Assembly: GCF_028656955.1 (NCBI RefSeq) | Contig: NZ_JAMDGY010000080.1 | Span: forward strand, 27,007-91,006 | Source: Pseudomonas fontis | GTDB lineage: Bacteria; Pseudomonadota; Gammaproteobacteria; Pseudomonadales; Pseudomonadaceae | DNA: 64,000 nucleotides | Reading direction: 5' to 3' | In this document: in pieces, positions 43,960 to 53,210 of the stretch | Layout of the letters: the number at the start of each line of letters is the position of its first letter | How positions within the stretch are numbered: the first letter of the stretch is position 1 | Notes under the pieces: model-generated | What the model saw: the letters and a program-made list of their open reading frames with translations, nothing else | Told to the model about the DNA's origin: nothing | Databases searched by the model: none | Program-made: the position numbers and the translations under genes

Positions 43960-44769
43960 ATGGCACTCCTCCCCCTCCCCGACGGCCCGGAACAAACTCC
44001 GGAAACCGCCGCCACCGTGCTGCGTTACCACCTGTGCTGGAAGCATCGCGACCTGGACGGGGTCATGGCGCTCTACCACCCGGACATCCAGTACAACGAC
44101 TTCTTCCAGAACCGCGTCCTGCACCTGGACGAACTGCGCGCCTACGTCGCCGCCAGCATGCCCCGCGAGGCCGGTGAAGACATCGTCCACAGCGATCGCA
44201 TCCGCGTCGATGGCTGCACTGCGTTCATCCAGTACGACGTCACCCTGAGCGGTGGCGAAGGCCTGGTCGCGTTCAAGGCCAGCGAAGCCATCAGCGTGCG
44301 TGACGGGCTGATCTGGCGGGTCAACGAATACGCCTCGCTGATCCGTGAACACGCCAGCCACGATACCCAGGCCAGCCTGCGCCCGGCCGTCAGCCGCCTG
44401 GGCCTGTCACCGCGCCAACTGAGCTTCATGGCCGAAGACCTGGAACAGTACTTTCAGCGCCGCCAACCCTACCTCGACCCAGAGTTGGACCTGCAACAGG
44501 TCGCCCGCGAATGCGGCTACAGCCGCAACCAGATGTCCTACCTGCTCAACCAGGTGCTCGGCCAGAGCTTCTACCGCTACGTCAACCAGGCCCGCCTGCA
44601 ACACCTGCTGGCCCAGCTGGAACTGGCCGAACCACCCGTGCGCATCGACGACCTGGCATTCGCCGCCGGCTTCAATTCGCTGTCGGCGTTCTACAAATGC
44701 TTCCGCCAGCACACCGGCCTGTCGCCCAAGGCCTACGTAAAGCAAATTTCCCTGCGGACACGCACGTAA
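43960..44769 (+). CDS. AraC-family regulator with an N-terminal SnoaL-like domain
   Basis: 269-aa regulator. Residues 10-130 look like a SnoaL/NTF2-like cone domain (LCWKHRDLDGVMALYHPDIQ, then a V-rich sheet), a small-molecule pocket unusual as an AraC effector domain. The C-terminal 100 residues are a double-HTH AraC domain (LDLQQVARECGYSRNQMSYL and IDDLAFAAGFNSLSAFYKCF). ATG 43960 is chosen because upstream sequence is the REP hairpin. It precedes a FAD oxidoreductase gene by 64 bp and probably controls the amine-oxidation cluster; the ligand is unknown. Confidence 0.88.
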   Translation: MALLPLPDGPEQTPETAATVLRYHLCWKHRDLDGVMALYHPDIQYNDFFQNRVLHLDELRAYVAASMPREAGEDIVHSDRIRVDGCTAFIQYDVTLSGGEGLVAFKASEAISVRDGLIWRVNEYASLIREHASHDTQASLRPAVSRLGLSPRQLSFMAEDLEQYFQRRQPYLDPELDLQQVARECGYSRNQMSYLLNQVLGQSFYRYVNQARLQHLLAQLELAEPPVRIDDLAFAAGFNSLSAFYKCFRQHTGLSPKAYVKQISLRTRT

Positions 44770-44833
44770 GACAACCATGCTGCATTGCTTCTAGGATCGC
44801 CCACAGACCGTAATGAATGTGGAGTGCTACAGC

Positions 44834-46240
44834 ATGCAGGCATGGCGCAACATCAGCCTTTGGATGGACCAGCTCGACGAGTCGCTGAGCGCGCGCCCGG
44901 CCTTGCGCCAGGACCTGGACGTCGACGTCTGCATCATCGGCGCCGGCTATACCGGGCTGTGGACCGCCTACTACCTCAAGCGCCAGGCACCACACCTGAA
45001 CATCGCCATTGTCGAAGGCAAGATCGCCGGCTTCGGCGCCTCCGGGCGCAACGGTGGCTGGCTGATGGGCAACCTGCTCGGCGAGGACCGCCTGCTGGCC
45101 GGCTGCTCCCCACAACAGCGCCGCGCAGGCTTCGACCTGTTGCACGGCATCCCCGATGAAGTACAAAGCGTGCTTGAGCGCGAAGGCATCGACTGCGACT
45201 TTCGCAAAGGTGGCGTGCTGTATTGCGCCGCCCGTTACCGCGAGCAGGAAGCGACCCTGCGCAGCTACCTGCAAAAACTCTACAAACAGGGGCTGACCGA
45301 AAACGAATACCGCTGGTTGAGCCCGGAAGAACTTGCCGGCCAACTGCGCATCGCCACGCCATTTGGCGCGATCTTCAACCCCAACGTCGCCACCATCCAG
45401 CCGGCCAAGCTGGTGCGCGGGCTGGCCCGCAGCGTCGAGCGCCTGGGCGTGAAGATCTACGAGAACACCCCCGCCACCGACTGGCGCGCAGGCCTCGTCA
45501 GCACCGCGCAGCACACCATCAAGTGCAATTGGGTAGTGCCCGCCGTGGAAGGTTATTCCATGGAGCTACCCCCGCTGGGCCGCTACCAGATGCCGGTACA
45601 AAGCCTGCTGGTGGCCACCGAGCCTTTGCCCGCGCAGGTCTGGGACGAGATCGGCCTGAGCCACGGCCAGGCCTTCAGCGAGAACAGCCGCCAGGTCACC
45701 TACGGCCAGCGCAGCGCCGACAATCGCCTGGTGTTCGGCGCCCGGGGCGGCTACCGCTTTGCTGGCAAACTGCGGGAGAACTTCGACCTGACCGAGAGCG
45801 AGATCGAACTGCGCCGCTACCTGTTCAGCGAGCTGTTCCCGCAGCTCAAGGATGTGCGCATCAGCCACGCCTGGGGCGGCAACCTGGGCATGGCCCGGCG
45901 CTTCCAGCCGCACATGCTGTGCGACCCGCACAACGGCATCGCCCTGGCCGGCGGCTATGGCGGCGAAGGGGTCGGCGCCAGCAACCTGGGCGGGCGCACC
46001 CTCGCCGCACTGATTCTCGAGCAAACCAACGCACTCACCGAACAGCCCTGGGTGCACCGCCCCGGCCGCGTGCAAGCGCTCGCCCGCTGGGAGCCGGAAC
46101 CGTGCCGCTGGCTGGGCTACAACGCGATCATCAAGAGTTTCGTCCATGAGGACCAGACCCTCGCCAACCCGCACAGCGCCCCCTGGCGCCGGCGCCTGGC
46201 CAGCGGTGTCGCGGACTTCATGGAAGGCTTCATGCACTGA
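44834..46240 (+). CDS. FAD-dependent amine oxidoreductase, PuuB/DAO type
   Basis: 468-aa flavoprotein of the D-amino-acid oxidase (DAO) superfamily. The dinucleotide motif IIGAGYTGLWTAYYL is at about residues 34-48, followed by GASGRNGGWLMG as in gamma-glutamylputrescine oxidase PuuB. A C-terminal FAD loop reads GGYGGEGVGASNLGG. I choose ATG 44834, with GGAG 9 nt upstream; ATG 44813 in frame lacks a ribosome site. Substrate is likely a polyamine derivative or other amine given the adjacent PotF-like gene, but no glutamyl-polyamine synthetase is nearby. Confidence 0.85.
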   Translation: MQAWRNISLWMDQLDESLSARPALRQDLDVDVCIIGAGYTGLWTAYYLKRQAPHLNIAIVEGKIAGFGASGRNGGWLMGNLLGEDRLLAGCSPQQRRAGFDLLHGIPDEVQSVLEREGIDCDFRKGGVLYCAARYREQEATLRSYLQKLYKQGLTENEYRWLSPEELAGQLRIATPFGAIFNPNVATIQPAKLVRGLARSVERLGVKIYENTPATDWRAGLVSTAQHTIKCNWVVPAVEGYSMELPPLGRYQMPVQSLLVATEPLPAQVWDEIGLSHGQAFSENSRQVTYGQRSADNRLVFGARGGYRFAGKLRENFDLTESEIELRRYLFSELFPQLKDVRISHAWGGNLGMARRFQPHMLCDPHNGIALAGGYGGEGVGASNLGGRTLAALILEQTNALTEQPWVHRPGRVQALARWEPEPCRWLGYNAIIKSFVHEDQTLANPHSAPWRRRLASGVADFMEGFMH

Positions 46241-46272
46241 CCCTCAGCCCCCTTTGCACAGGATTTACCGGT

Positions 46273-46614
46273 ATGAGCATTACCCAGTTCAAGAACACCG
46301 ACAGCGTTGTCCTGGAAGAGTCCAACCCGGTCGCAGTGCCACTTGGCGAGCCGATCTCGGTCGCCTCGGTAACCGCTGTCGAGCGTAGCGACGGCGTCGA
46401 AACCGGCATCTGGGAATGCACCCCGGGGCGCTGGCGGCGACAGATCGTCCAGCAGGAGTTCTGCCATTTCATCAAGGGCCGGTGCACCTTCACCCCCGAC
46501 GGTGGCGAGCCCCTGGTCATCGAAGCGGGCGACGCACTGATGTTGCCGGCAAACAGCACCGGGATCTGGGACATCCAGGAAACCGTGCGCAAAACCTACG
46601 TACTGATCTTCTGA
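46273..46614 (+). CDS. Cupin-domain protein (DUF861-like)
   Basis: 113-aa single-cupin protein. The second cupin motif is visible (EPLVIEAGDALMLPANSTGIW), with the first motif CHFIKGRCTF only partly conserved, which suggests metal binding may be weak. Related to small EutQ/ureidoglycine-aminohydrolase-type cupins that often accompany amine oxidases. Lies 32 bp after the FAD oxidoreductase and 54 bp before the PotF-like gene; likely co-transcribed. Function unknown. Confidence 0.8.
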   Translation: MSITQFKNTDSVVLEESNPVAVPLGEPISVASVTAVERSDGVETGIWECTPGRWRRQIVQQEFCHFIKGRCTFTPDGGEPLVIEAGDALMLPANSTGIWDIQETVRKTYVLIF

Positions 46615-46668
46615 TCATTTGATCGCCTGCCTCCTTCGACAACAACACAGAAAGCAAGGAATCCAGTC

Positions 46669-47748
46669 ATGCGCCCATTGCTCTTCGCACCCCTGTTGCT
46701 GGCCGCCTCCGTCGCCCATGCGGCGGACACGGTAAAGATCTACAACTGGTCCAGCTACATTGCCCCGGACACCCTGAAGAACTTCCAGCAAGCCACCGGC
46801 ATCGTGCCGACCTACGACGTGTTCGACAGCAACGAAACCCTCGACGGCAAGCTGATGACCGGCAACTCCGGGTATGACGTGGTGTTCCCCTCCAACCACT
46901 TCATGGCCCGGCAGATCCAGGGCAAGGCGCTGAAGGCGCTGGACAAGAGCCAACTGCCAAACTGGAAGAACCTCAACCCGGTGCTGCTCAAGGCGCTGGA
47001 GGTGAATGATCCGGGCAACCAGTACGGCTTCCCGTACCTGTGGGGCAGTACCGGGATCGGCTACAACGTCGACAAGGTCAAGGCGGTGCTGGGCAACAAT
47101 GCCCCGGTGGATTCCTGGGACCTGATCTTCAAGCCCGAGTACATCAGCAAGCTCAAGAGCTGTGGCGTGGCGATCCTCGACAACGGCCCGGAGCTGTTGC
47201 CGATTGCCCTGAACTACCTGGGGCTGCCGCCTCACAGCCAGGACCCGAAGGACTACGACAAGGCCAAGGAACTGCTGATGAAGGTGCGCCCGTACATCAG
47301 CTACTTCCACTCCTCCAAGTACACCGGGGACCTGGCCAATGGCGATATCTGCGTGGTGGTGGGGTTCTCAGGCGATGTGCTGCAAGCGAAGAACCGCGCC
47401 GAAGAGGCCAACAATGGCGTGAAGGTGGGCTATGCGATTCCCAAGGAGGGCGCGCCGATGTGGTTCGACATGGTCGCCATGCCGGCCGATGCACCGGATG
47501 AAAAAGCCGGGTACGCCTACATGAACTACCTGTTGGAGCCCAAGGTGATGGCCAACATCAGCAACCACGTGCAGTACGCCAACGGCAACCTGCAGGCGGA
47601 CACTCTGGTCGACCCGGCCATGAAGGCCAACACGATGATTTACCCAAGTGACGAGATGCTCGGCAAGTTGTTCGCCCTGGAGGCGATGCCGGCGAAGATC
47701 GACCGGATCCGTACGCGGATCTGGACCAGTATCAAAGCGGGGAACTGA
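46669..47748 (+). CDS. PotF/SpuD-like polyamine-type substrate-binding protein
   Basis: 359-aa periplasmic SBP with signal MRPLLFAPLLLAASVAHAAD. The mature start VKIYNWSSYIAPDTLKNFQ and motif YDVVFPSNHFMARQ are typical of putrescine/spermidine binders (PotF, SpuD/E). No permease or ATPase gene follows, so it either uses a transporter encoded elsewhere or acts as a sensor. Ends in a REP pair. Ligand-specifying residues were not checked. Confidence 0.87.
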   Translation: MRPLLFAPLLLAASVAHAADTVKIYNWSSYIAPDTLKNFQQATGIVPTYDVFDSNETLDGKLMTGNSGYDVVFPSNHFMARQIQGKALKALDKSQLPNWKNLNPVLLKALEVNDPGNQYGFPYLWGSTGIGYNVDKVKAVLGNNAPVDSWDLIFKPEYISKLKSCGVAILDNGPELLPIALNYLGLPPHSQDPKDYDKAKELLMKVRPYISYFHSSKYTGDLANGDICVVVGFSGDVLQAKNRAEEANNGVKVGYAIPKEGAPMWFDMVAMPADAPDEKAGYAYMNYLLEPKVMANISNHVQYANGNLQADTLVDPAMKANTMIYPSDEMLGKLFALEAMPAKIDRIRTRIWTSIKAGN

Positions 47749-47766
47749 ATCTGGCTTGAGGGCCTC

Positions 47767-47840
47767 ATCGCGGGGCCAGCCCGCTCCAACAGAGGTCAAG
47801 GTGCATGCCTTGCCCTGTGGGAGCGGGCTGGTCCCGCGAT
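47767..47840. repeat. REP pair between the PotF-like gene and prfC
   Basis: Inverted units 47767-47792 and 47815-47840 of the GGGCTGGTCC subtype, with a 22-nt spacer and two mismatches (a G in place of A in GCGGGGCC and CAACAG for CACAG). They fill a convergent gap. Confidence 0.88.
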
Positions 47841-47851
47841 GCTTTGCGCGT

Positions 47852-49435
47852 TTAGTGGTGCTCGCGGGTCGCGCGGAATTTCACGTCCGGCCAGCGCTCT
47901 TCCATCAGCGCCAGGTTGACCCGGGTCGGTGCCAGGTAGGTCAGGTGACCACCACCATCCACTGCCAGGTTTTCCACAGCCTTGTTGCAGAATTCCTCAA
48001 GCTTCTTCTTGTCGTCACAGCTGATCCAGCGCGCCGACCACACGGTGATTGGCTCGTAGCCACATTCCACCTTGTACTCTTCCTTCAGGCGGCTCGCGAC
48101 CACATCGAACTGCAGCACACCCACGGCGCCGAGGATGATGTCGTTGCTGCGCTCCGGGAAGAACACCTGGGTGGCGCCCTCTTCGGCCAGCTGTTGCAGG
48201 CCCTGGCGCAGTTGCTTGGACTTGAGCGGGTCCTTCAGGCGCACCCGGCGGAACAGCTCCGGGGCGAAGTGCGGGATACCGGTGAAGCCCAGGCTCTCGC
48301 CTTCGGTGAAGGTGTCGCCGATCTGGATCGTGCCGTGGTTGTGCAAGCCGATGATGTCGCCGGCAAACGCTTCTTCCAGTTGCTCACGCTCGGAGGAGAA
48401 GAAGGTCAGTGCATCACCGATGCGCAGGTCCTTGCCGGTGCGCACGTGGCGCATCTTCATGCCCTTCTCGTACTTGCCCGAACAGATGCGCATGAAGGCG
48501 ATACGGTCGCGGTGTTTCGGGTCCATGTTCGCCTGGATCTTGAACACGAAACCGGTGAACTTCTCTTCCACCGGCTCCACGGTACGCTCGTTCGCCACCC
48601 GTGCCAGCGGGCGCGGGGCCCAATCGACAACCGCGTCGAGCACGTGGTCGACACCAAAGTTGCCCAGCGCCGTACCGAAGAACACCGGGGTCAGTTGACC
48701 GTTGATGAACTCCTCCTGGTTGAACTCGTGGCAGGCACCCTGCACCAGCTCCAGCTGATCGACAAAGCGGTCGTACTCGTCACCCAGGTGCGCACGGGCT
48801 TCATCGGAGTCGAGCTTCTCGATGATTTTCACATCGGTACGCTCGTGGCCGTGGCCTGCGGTGTAGACGATGATGTAGTCCTCAGCCAGGTGATAGACAC
48901 CCTTGAAATCCTTGTAGCAACCAATCGGCCAGGTGATCGGCGCGGCCTTGATCTTCAGGACGGCTTCGATCTCGTCGAGCAGTTCGATCGGGTCACGGAT
49001 GTCCCGGTCGAGTTTGTTGATGAAGCTGACGATTGGCGTGTCGCGCAGACGGCAGACGTCCATCAGGGCGATGGTGCGTGGCTCGACACCTTTACCGCCG
49101 TCGAGCACCATCAGCGCCGAGTCCACTGCGGTCAGGGTGCGGTAGGTGTCTTCCGAGAAGTCTTCGTGGCCCGGGGTGTCGAGCAGGTTGATCATGTGCT
49201 CGCGATACGGGAACTGCATCACCGAGGTGGTGATGGAAATACCGCGCTGCTTCTCCATTTCCATCCAGTCGGAGGTGGCATGGCGATCAGACTTTCGCGA
49301 TTTCACCGTACCGGCGACAGAAATCGCCTTGCCCATCAGCAGGAGCTTTTCAGTGATGGTGGTCTTACCCGCATCCGGGTGGGAAATAATGGCGAAGGTG
49401 CGGCGTTTCGCGACTTCGGCGGCCTGTTGGGTCAT
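47852..49435 (-). CDS. prfC: Peptide chain release factor 3
   Basis: 527-aa translational GTPase that recycles RF1/RF2 after peptide release. G1 SHPDAGKTTITEKLL, G3 DTPGHEDFSEDTYR and G4 NKLDRDIRDP are intact; the C-terminal RF3 domain contains GYEPITVWSARWISC. Normal length. Convergent with the PotF-like gene and divergent from the osmoprotectant operon. Confidence 0.97.
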   Translation of the reverse strand: MTQQAAEVAKRRTFAIISHPDAGKTTITEKLLLMGKAISVAGTVKSRKSDRHATSDWMEMEKQRGISITTSVMQFPYREHMINLLDTPGHEDFSEDTYRTLTAVDSALMVLDGGKGVEPRTIALMDVCRLRDTPIVSFINKLDRDIRDPIELLDEIEAVLKIKAAPITWPIGCYKDFKGVYHLAEDYIIVYTAGHGHERTDVKIIEKLDSDEARAHLGDEYDRFVDQLELVQGACHEFNQEEFINGQLTPVFFGTALGNFGVDHVLDAVVDWAPRPLARVANERTVEPVEEKFTGFVFKIQANMDPKHRDRIAFMRICSGKYEKGMKMRHVRTGKDLRIGDALTFFSSEREQLEEAFAGDIIGLHNHGTIQIGDTFTEGESLGFTGIPHFAPELFRRVRLKDPLKSKQLRQGLQQLAEEGATQVFFPERSNDIILGAVGVLQFDVVASRLKEEYKVECGYEPITVWSARWISCDDKKKLEEFCNKAVENLAVDGGGHLTYLAPTRVNLALMEERWPDVKFRATREHH

Positions 49436-49767
49436 GGGAAATCGCCTGGCTGGTGATTCAAAAAAGGGCGGCGATTATAGCCCAAACTCACCCCCAAGCT
49501 GTACCACTGGGTCGATTAGCGCTGGCCAAATGCCGCTTCAGATGGGAACCTTTGGCGCAATGGAGGCGTCCACTCCCCTGTTACGTCAACGGTCATGACC
49601 GTTCGTCAGGGTCGATTTCACCGGCTACACGAGCCTGACGAGGCTTCGCTTATGGCGTGTTTCGCTCCGTTTTGGACGACACGCTGCTTATCGCGACCAC
49701 ACTGCCCGCAGCCTGGAATGGCTGCCGCCACGGGAGTGTGCTCGCCGACAAAAAAAGGAGTCCGCCT
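49436..49767 (+). other. Intergenic region upstream of the osmoprotectant operon (332 bp)
   Basis: No convincing gene. It contains a perfect 16-bp palindrome (49588-49603), an adjacent hairpin formed by CGTCAGG (49604-49610) and CCTGACG (49634-49640), and the Shine-Dalgarno AAAGGAG before the GTG start. It must hold divergent promoters for prfC and the importer. Confidence 0.6.
49588..49603 (+). promoter_or_regulatory. Perfect 16-bp palindrome, candidate operator for the osmoprotectant importer
   Basis: AACGGTCATGACCGTT is fully self-complementary. A dyad of this form would suit a homodimeric repressor of the TetR, GntR or MarR class. About 165 bp upstream of the permease start. No regulator gene is adjacent. 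Confidence 0.45.
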
Positions 49768-50481
49768 GTGGCTAATCGCTATGGCAAGGGGCTGATGGGA
49801 TGGGCCGCCGCGCTCGTCATCCTGGCCCTGCTGGTCCACTGGATCGGTATTGAAACCTTCGCGAAGTACCGCGAAGACTTATGGTTCTACCTGCAAGCGC
49901 ACCTGATGCTGGTGTTGCTGTCGATGGTGGCGGCCTTGGCCGTGGGTATCCCCGCCGGCATTGCCTTGAGTCGACCACACAGGGTCGACCGCGCCGAACG
50001 CTTCATGCAGTTGTTCAACATAGGCAACACCGTTCCCCCCCTGGCCGTTCTGGCCATCGCCCTGAGTTTTCTGGGCATCGGCGCAGGCCCGGCGATCTTC
50101 GCCCTGTTCCTCGCCTCCTTGTTGCCCATCGTGCGCAACACCTTCGAAGGCCTGAAAAACGTCCCCGCCTCACTCAAGGAAGCCGCCACCGGCATCGGCA
50201 TGACCCCGCGTCAGATTCTCTGGCGAGTGGAACTGCCGAACGCCGTGCCGATCATCGTCGGCGGCGTGCGCGTGGCCCTGGCGATCAACGTCGGCACCGC
50301 ACCGCTGTCGTTCCTGATTGGTGCCAACAGCCTGGGCAGCCTGATCTTCCCCGGCATCGCCTTGAACAATCAGCCGCAGCTATTGCTGGGCGCAGCCTGT
50401 ACGGCCGTGCTCGCGCTGTTGCTCGATGCACTGGTGAGCCAGTGCAGCCGCCGCTGGCTGGAACGCGGCCTGGCCCACTAA
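49768..50481 (+). CDS. Osmoprotectant ABC importer permease (OpuCB/YehY-like), first subunit
   Basis: 237-aa permease with about six hydrophobic helices and the coupling-loop pattern VRNTFEGLKNVPASLKEAATG, GMTPRQILWRVELPNAVPI, typical of glycine betaine/choline/carnitine importers. The start is GTG 49768 (VANRYGKGL) with AGGAG 7 nt upstream; longer frames to 49657 lack a ribosome site. First gene of a four-gene operon (permease, binding protein, permease, ATPase). Confidence 0.88.
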   Translation: MANRYGKGLMGWAAALVILALLVHWIGIETFAKYREDLWFYLQAHLMLVLLSMVAALAVGIPAGIALSRPHRVDRAERFMQLFNIGNTVPPLAVLAIALSFLGIGAGPAIFALFLASLLPIVRNTFEGLKNVPASLKEAATGIGMTPRQILWRVELPNAVPIIVGGVRVALAINVGTAPLSFLIGANSLGSLIFPGIALNNQPQLLLGAACTAVLALLLDALVSQCSRRWLERGLAH

Positions 50482-50495
50482 GCGAGGGACCCCTC

Positions 50496-51407
50496 ATGAA
50501 AAGAATCGCCTTGATATTGGGCGCGGCCCTGCTGTTCGCAGGATTTGCCCAGGCAGCGGAAAAACCGCTGATCCGCATCGGCGCACGGGTCTTCACCGAA
50601 CAGACCGTGCTCGCCGAAATCACCGCCAACTACCTGCGTGCCAACGGTTTTGACGTGCGCATTACCGGGGGCCTGGGCAGCACCCTGGCGCGCAGTGCCC
50701 ACGAAACCGGCCAGTTGGACATGGTCTGGGAATACACAGGGGTGTCGCTGGTGTCGTACAACCACATCGACGAACGCTTCGACAGCCCGCAGGCGACCTA
50801 CGAGCGGGTAAAGGAACTGGACGCGAAAAAGGACCTGATCTGGCTGACCCCGTCCAAGTTCAGCAACACCTACGCCCTGGCGTTGCCGCGCAAGATCGCC
50901 GACCAGTACCCGCAGGTGAACACCATCAGCGAGCTCAACCAGGTGTTGCGTGACGAGGCCGACAAGGTCCACGTGGTGGCGCTGGACACTGAGTTTGCCA
51001 ACCGCCCGGACGGCCTGGTCGGGCTGACCGAGACCTACGACCTGCAACTGACCCGCCGCGATATTCGCCAGATGGACGCCGGGCTGGTCTACACCGCGCT
51101 GCGCAACGGCCAGGTATTCAGCGGCCTGGTCTACACCACCGATGGCCGCCTGAGCGCCTTCGACCTGAAGCTGCTCGAAGACGACCGTCATTACTTCCCC
51201 GACTACACCGCCGCTCCCGTGGTGCGCAAAGCGGTACTCGACGCCTACCCGCAACTGGCCACCCTGCTCAAGCCGCTGGCCGAGCAACTGGATGACGAGA
51301 CCATGCGCCAGCTCAACGCCAAGGTCGACGTCGAACACCAGAGCCCGACCAAGGTTGCCGCCGAGTACCTGCGCCAGCATCCGCCCCTTGCCGAGGACCA
51401 GCCATGA
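50496..51407 (+). CDS. Osmoprotectant ABC importer substrate-binding protein (OsmX/YehZ-like)
   Basis: 303-aa periplasmic SBP: signal MKRIALILGAALLFAGFAQA, then EKPLIRIGARVFTEQTVLAE and the hinge pattern QLDMVWEYTGVSLVSY, typical of quaternary-ammonium-compound binders. Glycine betaine, choline or similar ligand is inferred from family. GAGGG precedes ATG 50496. Its stop overlaps the next permease start (ATGA). Confidence 0.9.
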   Translation: MKRIALILGAALLFAGFAQAAEKPLIRIGARVFTEQTVLAEITANYLRANGFDVRITGGLGSTLARSAHETGQLDMVWEYTGVSLVSYNHIDERFDSPQATYERVKELDAKKDLIWLTPSKFSNTYALALPRKIADQYPQVNTISELNQVLRDEADKVHVVALDTEFANRPDGLVGLTETYDLQLTRRDIRQMDAGLVYTALRNGQVFSGLVYTTDGRLSAFDLKLLEDDRHYFPDYTAAPVVRKAVLDAYPQLATLLKPLAEQLDDETMRQLNAKVDVEHQSPTKVAAEYLRQHPPLAEDQP

Positions 51408-52057
51408 GCCTGCTTGATACCTTCGCCCACCTCGATTGGGCCCAGGTGCTGCAGCTGACCTGGGAACACATCACCCTGGTCGGCATCGCCGTGACCCTGG
51501 CCATTGTCGTTGGCGTGCCGCTGGGCATCCTGATGACTCGCTTCCCGGTGCTCGCCGGCCCGTTGCAGGCCAGCGCCACGGTGCTGCTGACCGTGCCGTC
51601 GATTGCCCTGTTCGGCCTGCTGCTGCCGTTCTATTCCAAGTTCGGCCAGGGCCTGGGGCCGCTGCCGGCGATTACTGCGGTGTTCCTCTATTCGCTGTTG
51701 CCGATCCTGCGCAACACCTACCTGGCATTGACCAGTGTCGAGCCGGGCATCCGCGAAGCCGCGCGCGGCATCGGCATGACCTTCGGCCAGCGCCTGCGCA
51801 TGGTCGAACTGCCGATTGCAGTGCCGGTGATCCTCGCCGGCGTGCGCACCGCCGTGGTGATGAACATCGGCGTGATGACCATCGCCGCGACCATCGGTGC
51901 CGGTGGCCTTGGCGTACTCATCCTGACGTCCATCAGCCGTAGCGACATGTCGATGCTGCTGGTGGGCGCCGTGCTGGTCAGCCTGCTGGCGATTTTCGCC
52001 GACCTGCTGCTGCAAGCCCTGCAACGCTCGCTGACTCCAAAAGGACTGCTCAAATGA
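51404..52057 (+). CDS. Osmoprotectant ABC importer permease, second subunit
   Basis: 217-aa membrane protein with about five or six helices and coupling loop LRNTYLALTSVEPGIREAARG, GMTFGQRLRMVELPIAVPV. Strongly resembles OpuCD/YehW. Pairs with the permease at 49768. Overlaps the SBP stop and the ATPase start by 4 bp each, so all are translationally coupled. Confidence 0.92.
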   Translation: MSLLDTFAHLDWAQVLQLTWEHITLVGIAVTLAIVVGVPLGILMTRFPVLAGPLQASATVLLTVPSIALFGLLLPFYSKFGQGLGPLPAITAVFLYSLLPILRNTYLALTSVEPGIREAARGIGMTFGQRLRMVELPIAVPVILAGVRTAVVMNIGVMTIAATIGAGGLGVLILTSISRSDMSMLLVGAVLVSLLAIFADLLLQALQRSLTPKGLLK

Positions 52058-53208
52058 TCGAACTTCAAAACCTCAGCAAGACCTTCCACAGCAACGGCAA
52101 GGAAGTAAAAGCCGTCGACTCGGTAAGCCTGACTGTCAATGAAGGCGAGATTTGCGTGTTCCTCGGCCCGTCCGGTTGCGGCAAAAGCACCACCCTGAAA
52201 ATGATCAACCGCCTGATCGCGCCGACCTCCGGCAAGGTGCTGATCAATGGCGAGGACACCACCGGGCTGGACGCGGTGACCTTGCGGCGCAATATCGGCT
52301 ACGTGATCCAGCAGATCGGCCTGTTCCCCAACATGACCATCGAGGAAAACATCACCGTGGTCCCGCGCTTGCTGGGCTGGGACAAGCAGAAGTGCCACGA
52401 GCGGGCGCGCGAGCTGATGAGCATGATCAAGCTTGAGCCCAAGCAGTACCTGCACCGTTACCCGCGTGAGCTGTCCGGTGGGCAGCAGCAGCGGATCGGG
52501 GTGATCCGCGCGCTGGCGGCGGATGCGCCGTTGCTGCTGATGGACGAGCCGTTCGGTGCGGTCGACCCGATCAACCGGGAGATGATCCAGAACGAATTCT
52601 TCGAGATGCAGCGGGCGCTGAACAAGACCGTGATCATGGTCAGCCATGACATCGACGAGGCGATCAAGCTGGGTGACAAGATTGCGATTTTCCGCGCCGG
52701 CCAGCTGGTCCAGCTCGACCACCCGGACACGCTGCTGGCGCACCCGGCAGACGACTTCGTGAGCAACTTCGTCGGCCAGGACAGCACCTTGAAACGGCTG
52801 TTGCTGGTGCGCGCCGAGGATGCGGCAGACAACGCGCCGTCGGTGAGCCCGGATACCCCGGTGAATGACGCGCTGGAACTGATGGACGAGCATGACCGCC
52901 GTTATGTGGTGGTGACCGATGCCGACAACAAGGCCAAGGGTTATGTGCGCCGGCGTGACCTGCATCGCCAGCAGGGGAGCTGCCAGGACTTCCTGCGCAC
53001 CTTCAATGCCACCGCCTCGCACGATGAACATTTGCGGATCCTGTTGTCGCGGATGTACGAGTTCAACCGTTCGTGGCTGCCGGTGCTGGATGCCGAGCAG
53101 GTGTTCCTCGGCGAGGTGACCCAGGAGTCGATTGCCGCGTACCTGAGCTCGGGGCGCTCGCGGGGCGGCAAGACCTGCATCGTGTCGCCGGCTGAAGCGC
53201 TGGCCTGA
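52054..53208 (+). CDS. Osmoprotectant ABC importer ATP-binding protein with tandem CBS domains
   Basis: 384-aa ATPase of the OpuCA/ProV class: Walker A LGPSGCGKSTTLK, Q-loop VIQQIGLFPN, signature LSGGQQQRIGVIRAL, Walker B LLLMDEPFGAVDP. The C-terminal 125 residues form two degenerate CBS domains (VSPDTPVNDALELMDEHD and ATASHDEHLRILLSRMYEF), the module that senses ionic strength or nucleotides in related importers. Last gene of the operon. Confidence 0.94.
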   Translation: MIELQNLSKTFHSNGKEVKAVDSVSLTVNEGEICVFLGPSGCGKSTTLKMINRLIAPTSGKVLINGEDTTGLDAVTLRRNIGYVIQQIGLFPNMTIEENITVVPRLLGWDKQKCHERARELMSMIKLEPKQYLHRYPRELSGGQQQRIGVIRALAADAPLLLMDEPFGAVDPINREMIQNEFFEMQRALNKTVIMVSHDIDEAIKLGDKIAIFRAGQLVQLDHPDTLLAHPADDFVSNFVGQDSTLKRLLLVRAEDAADNAPSVSPDTPVNDALELMDEHDRRYVVVTDADNKAKGYVRRRDLHRQQGSCQDFLRTFNATASHDEHLRILLSRMYEFNRSWLPVLDAEQVFLGEVTQESIAAYLSSGRSRGGKTCIVSPAEALA

Positions 53209-53210
53209 AA

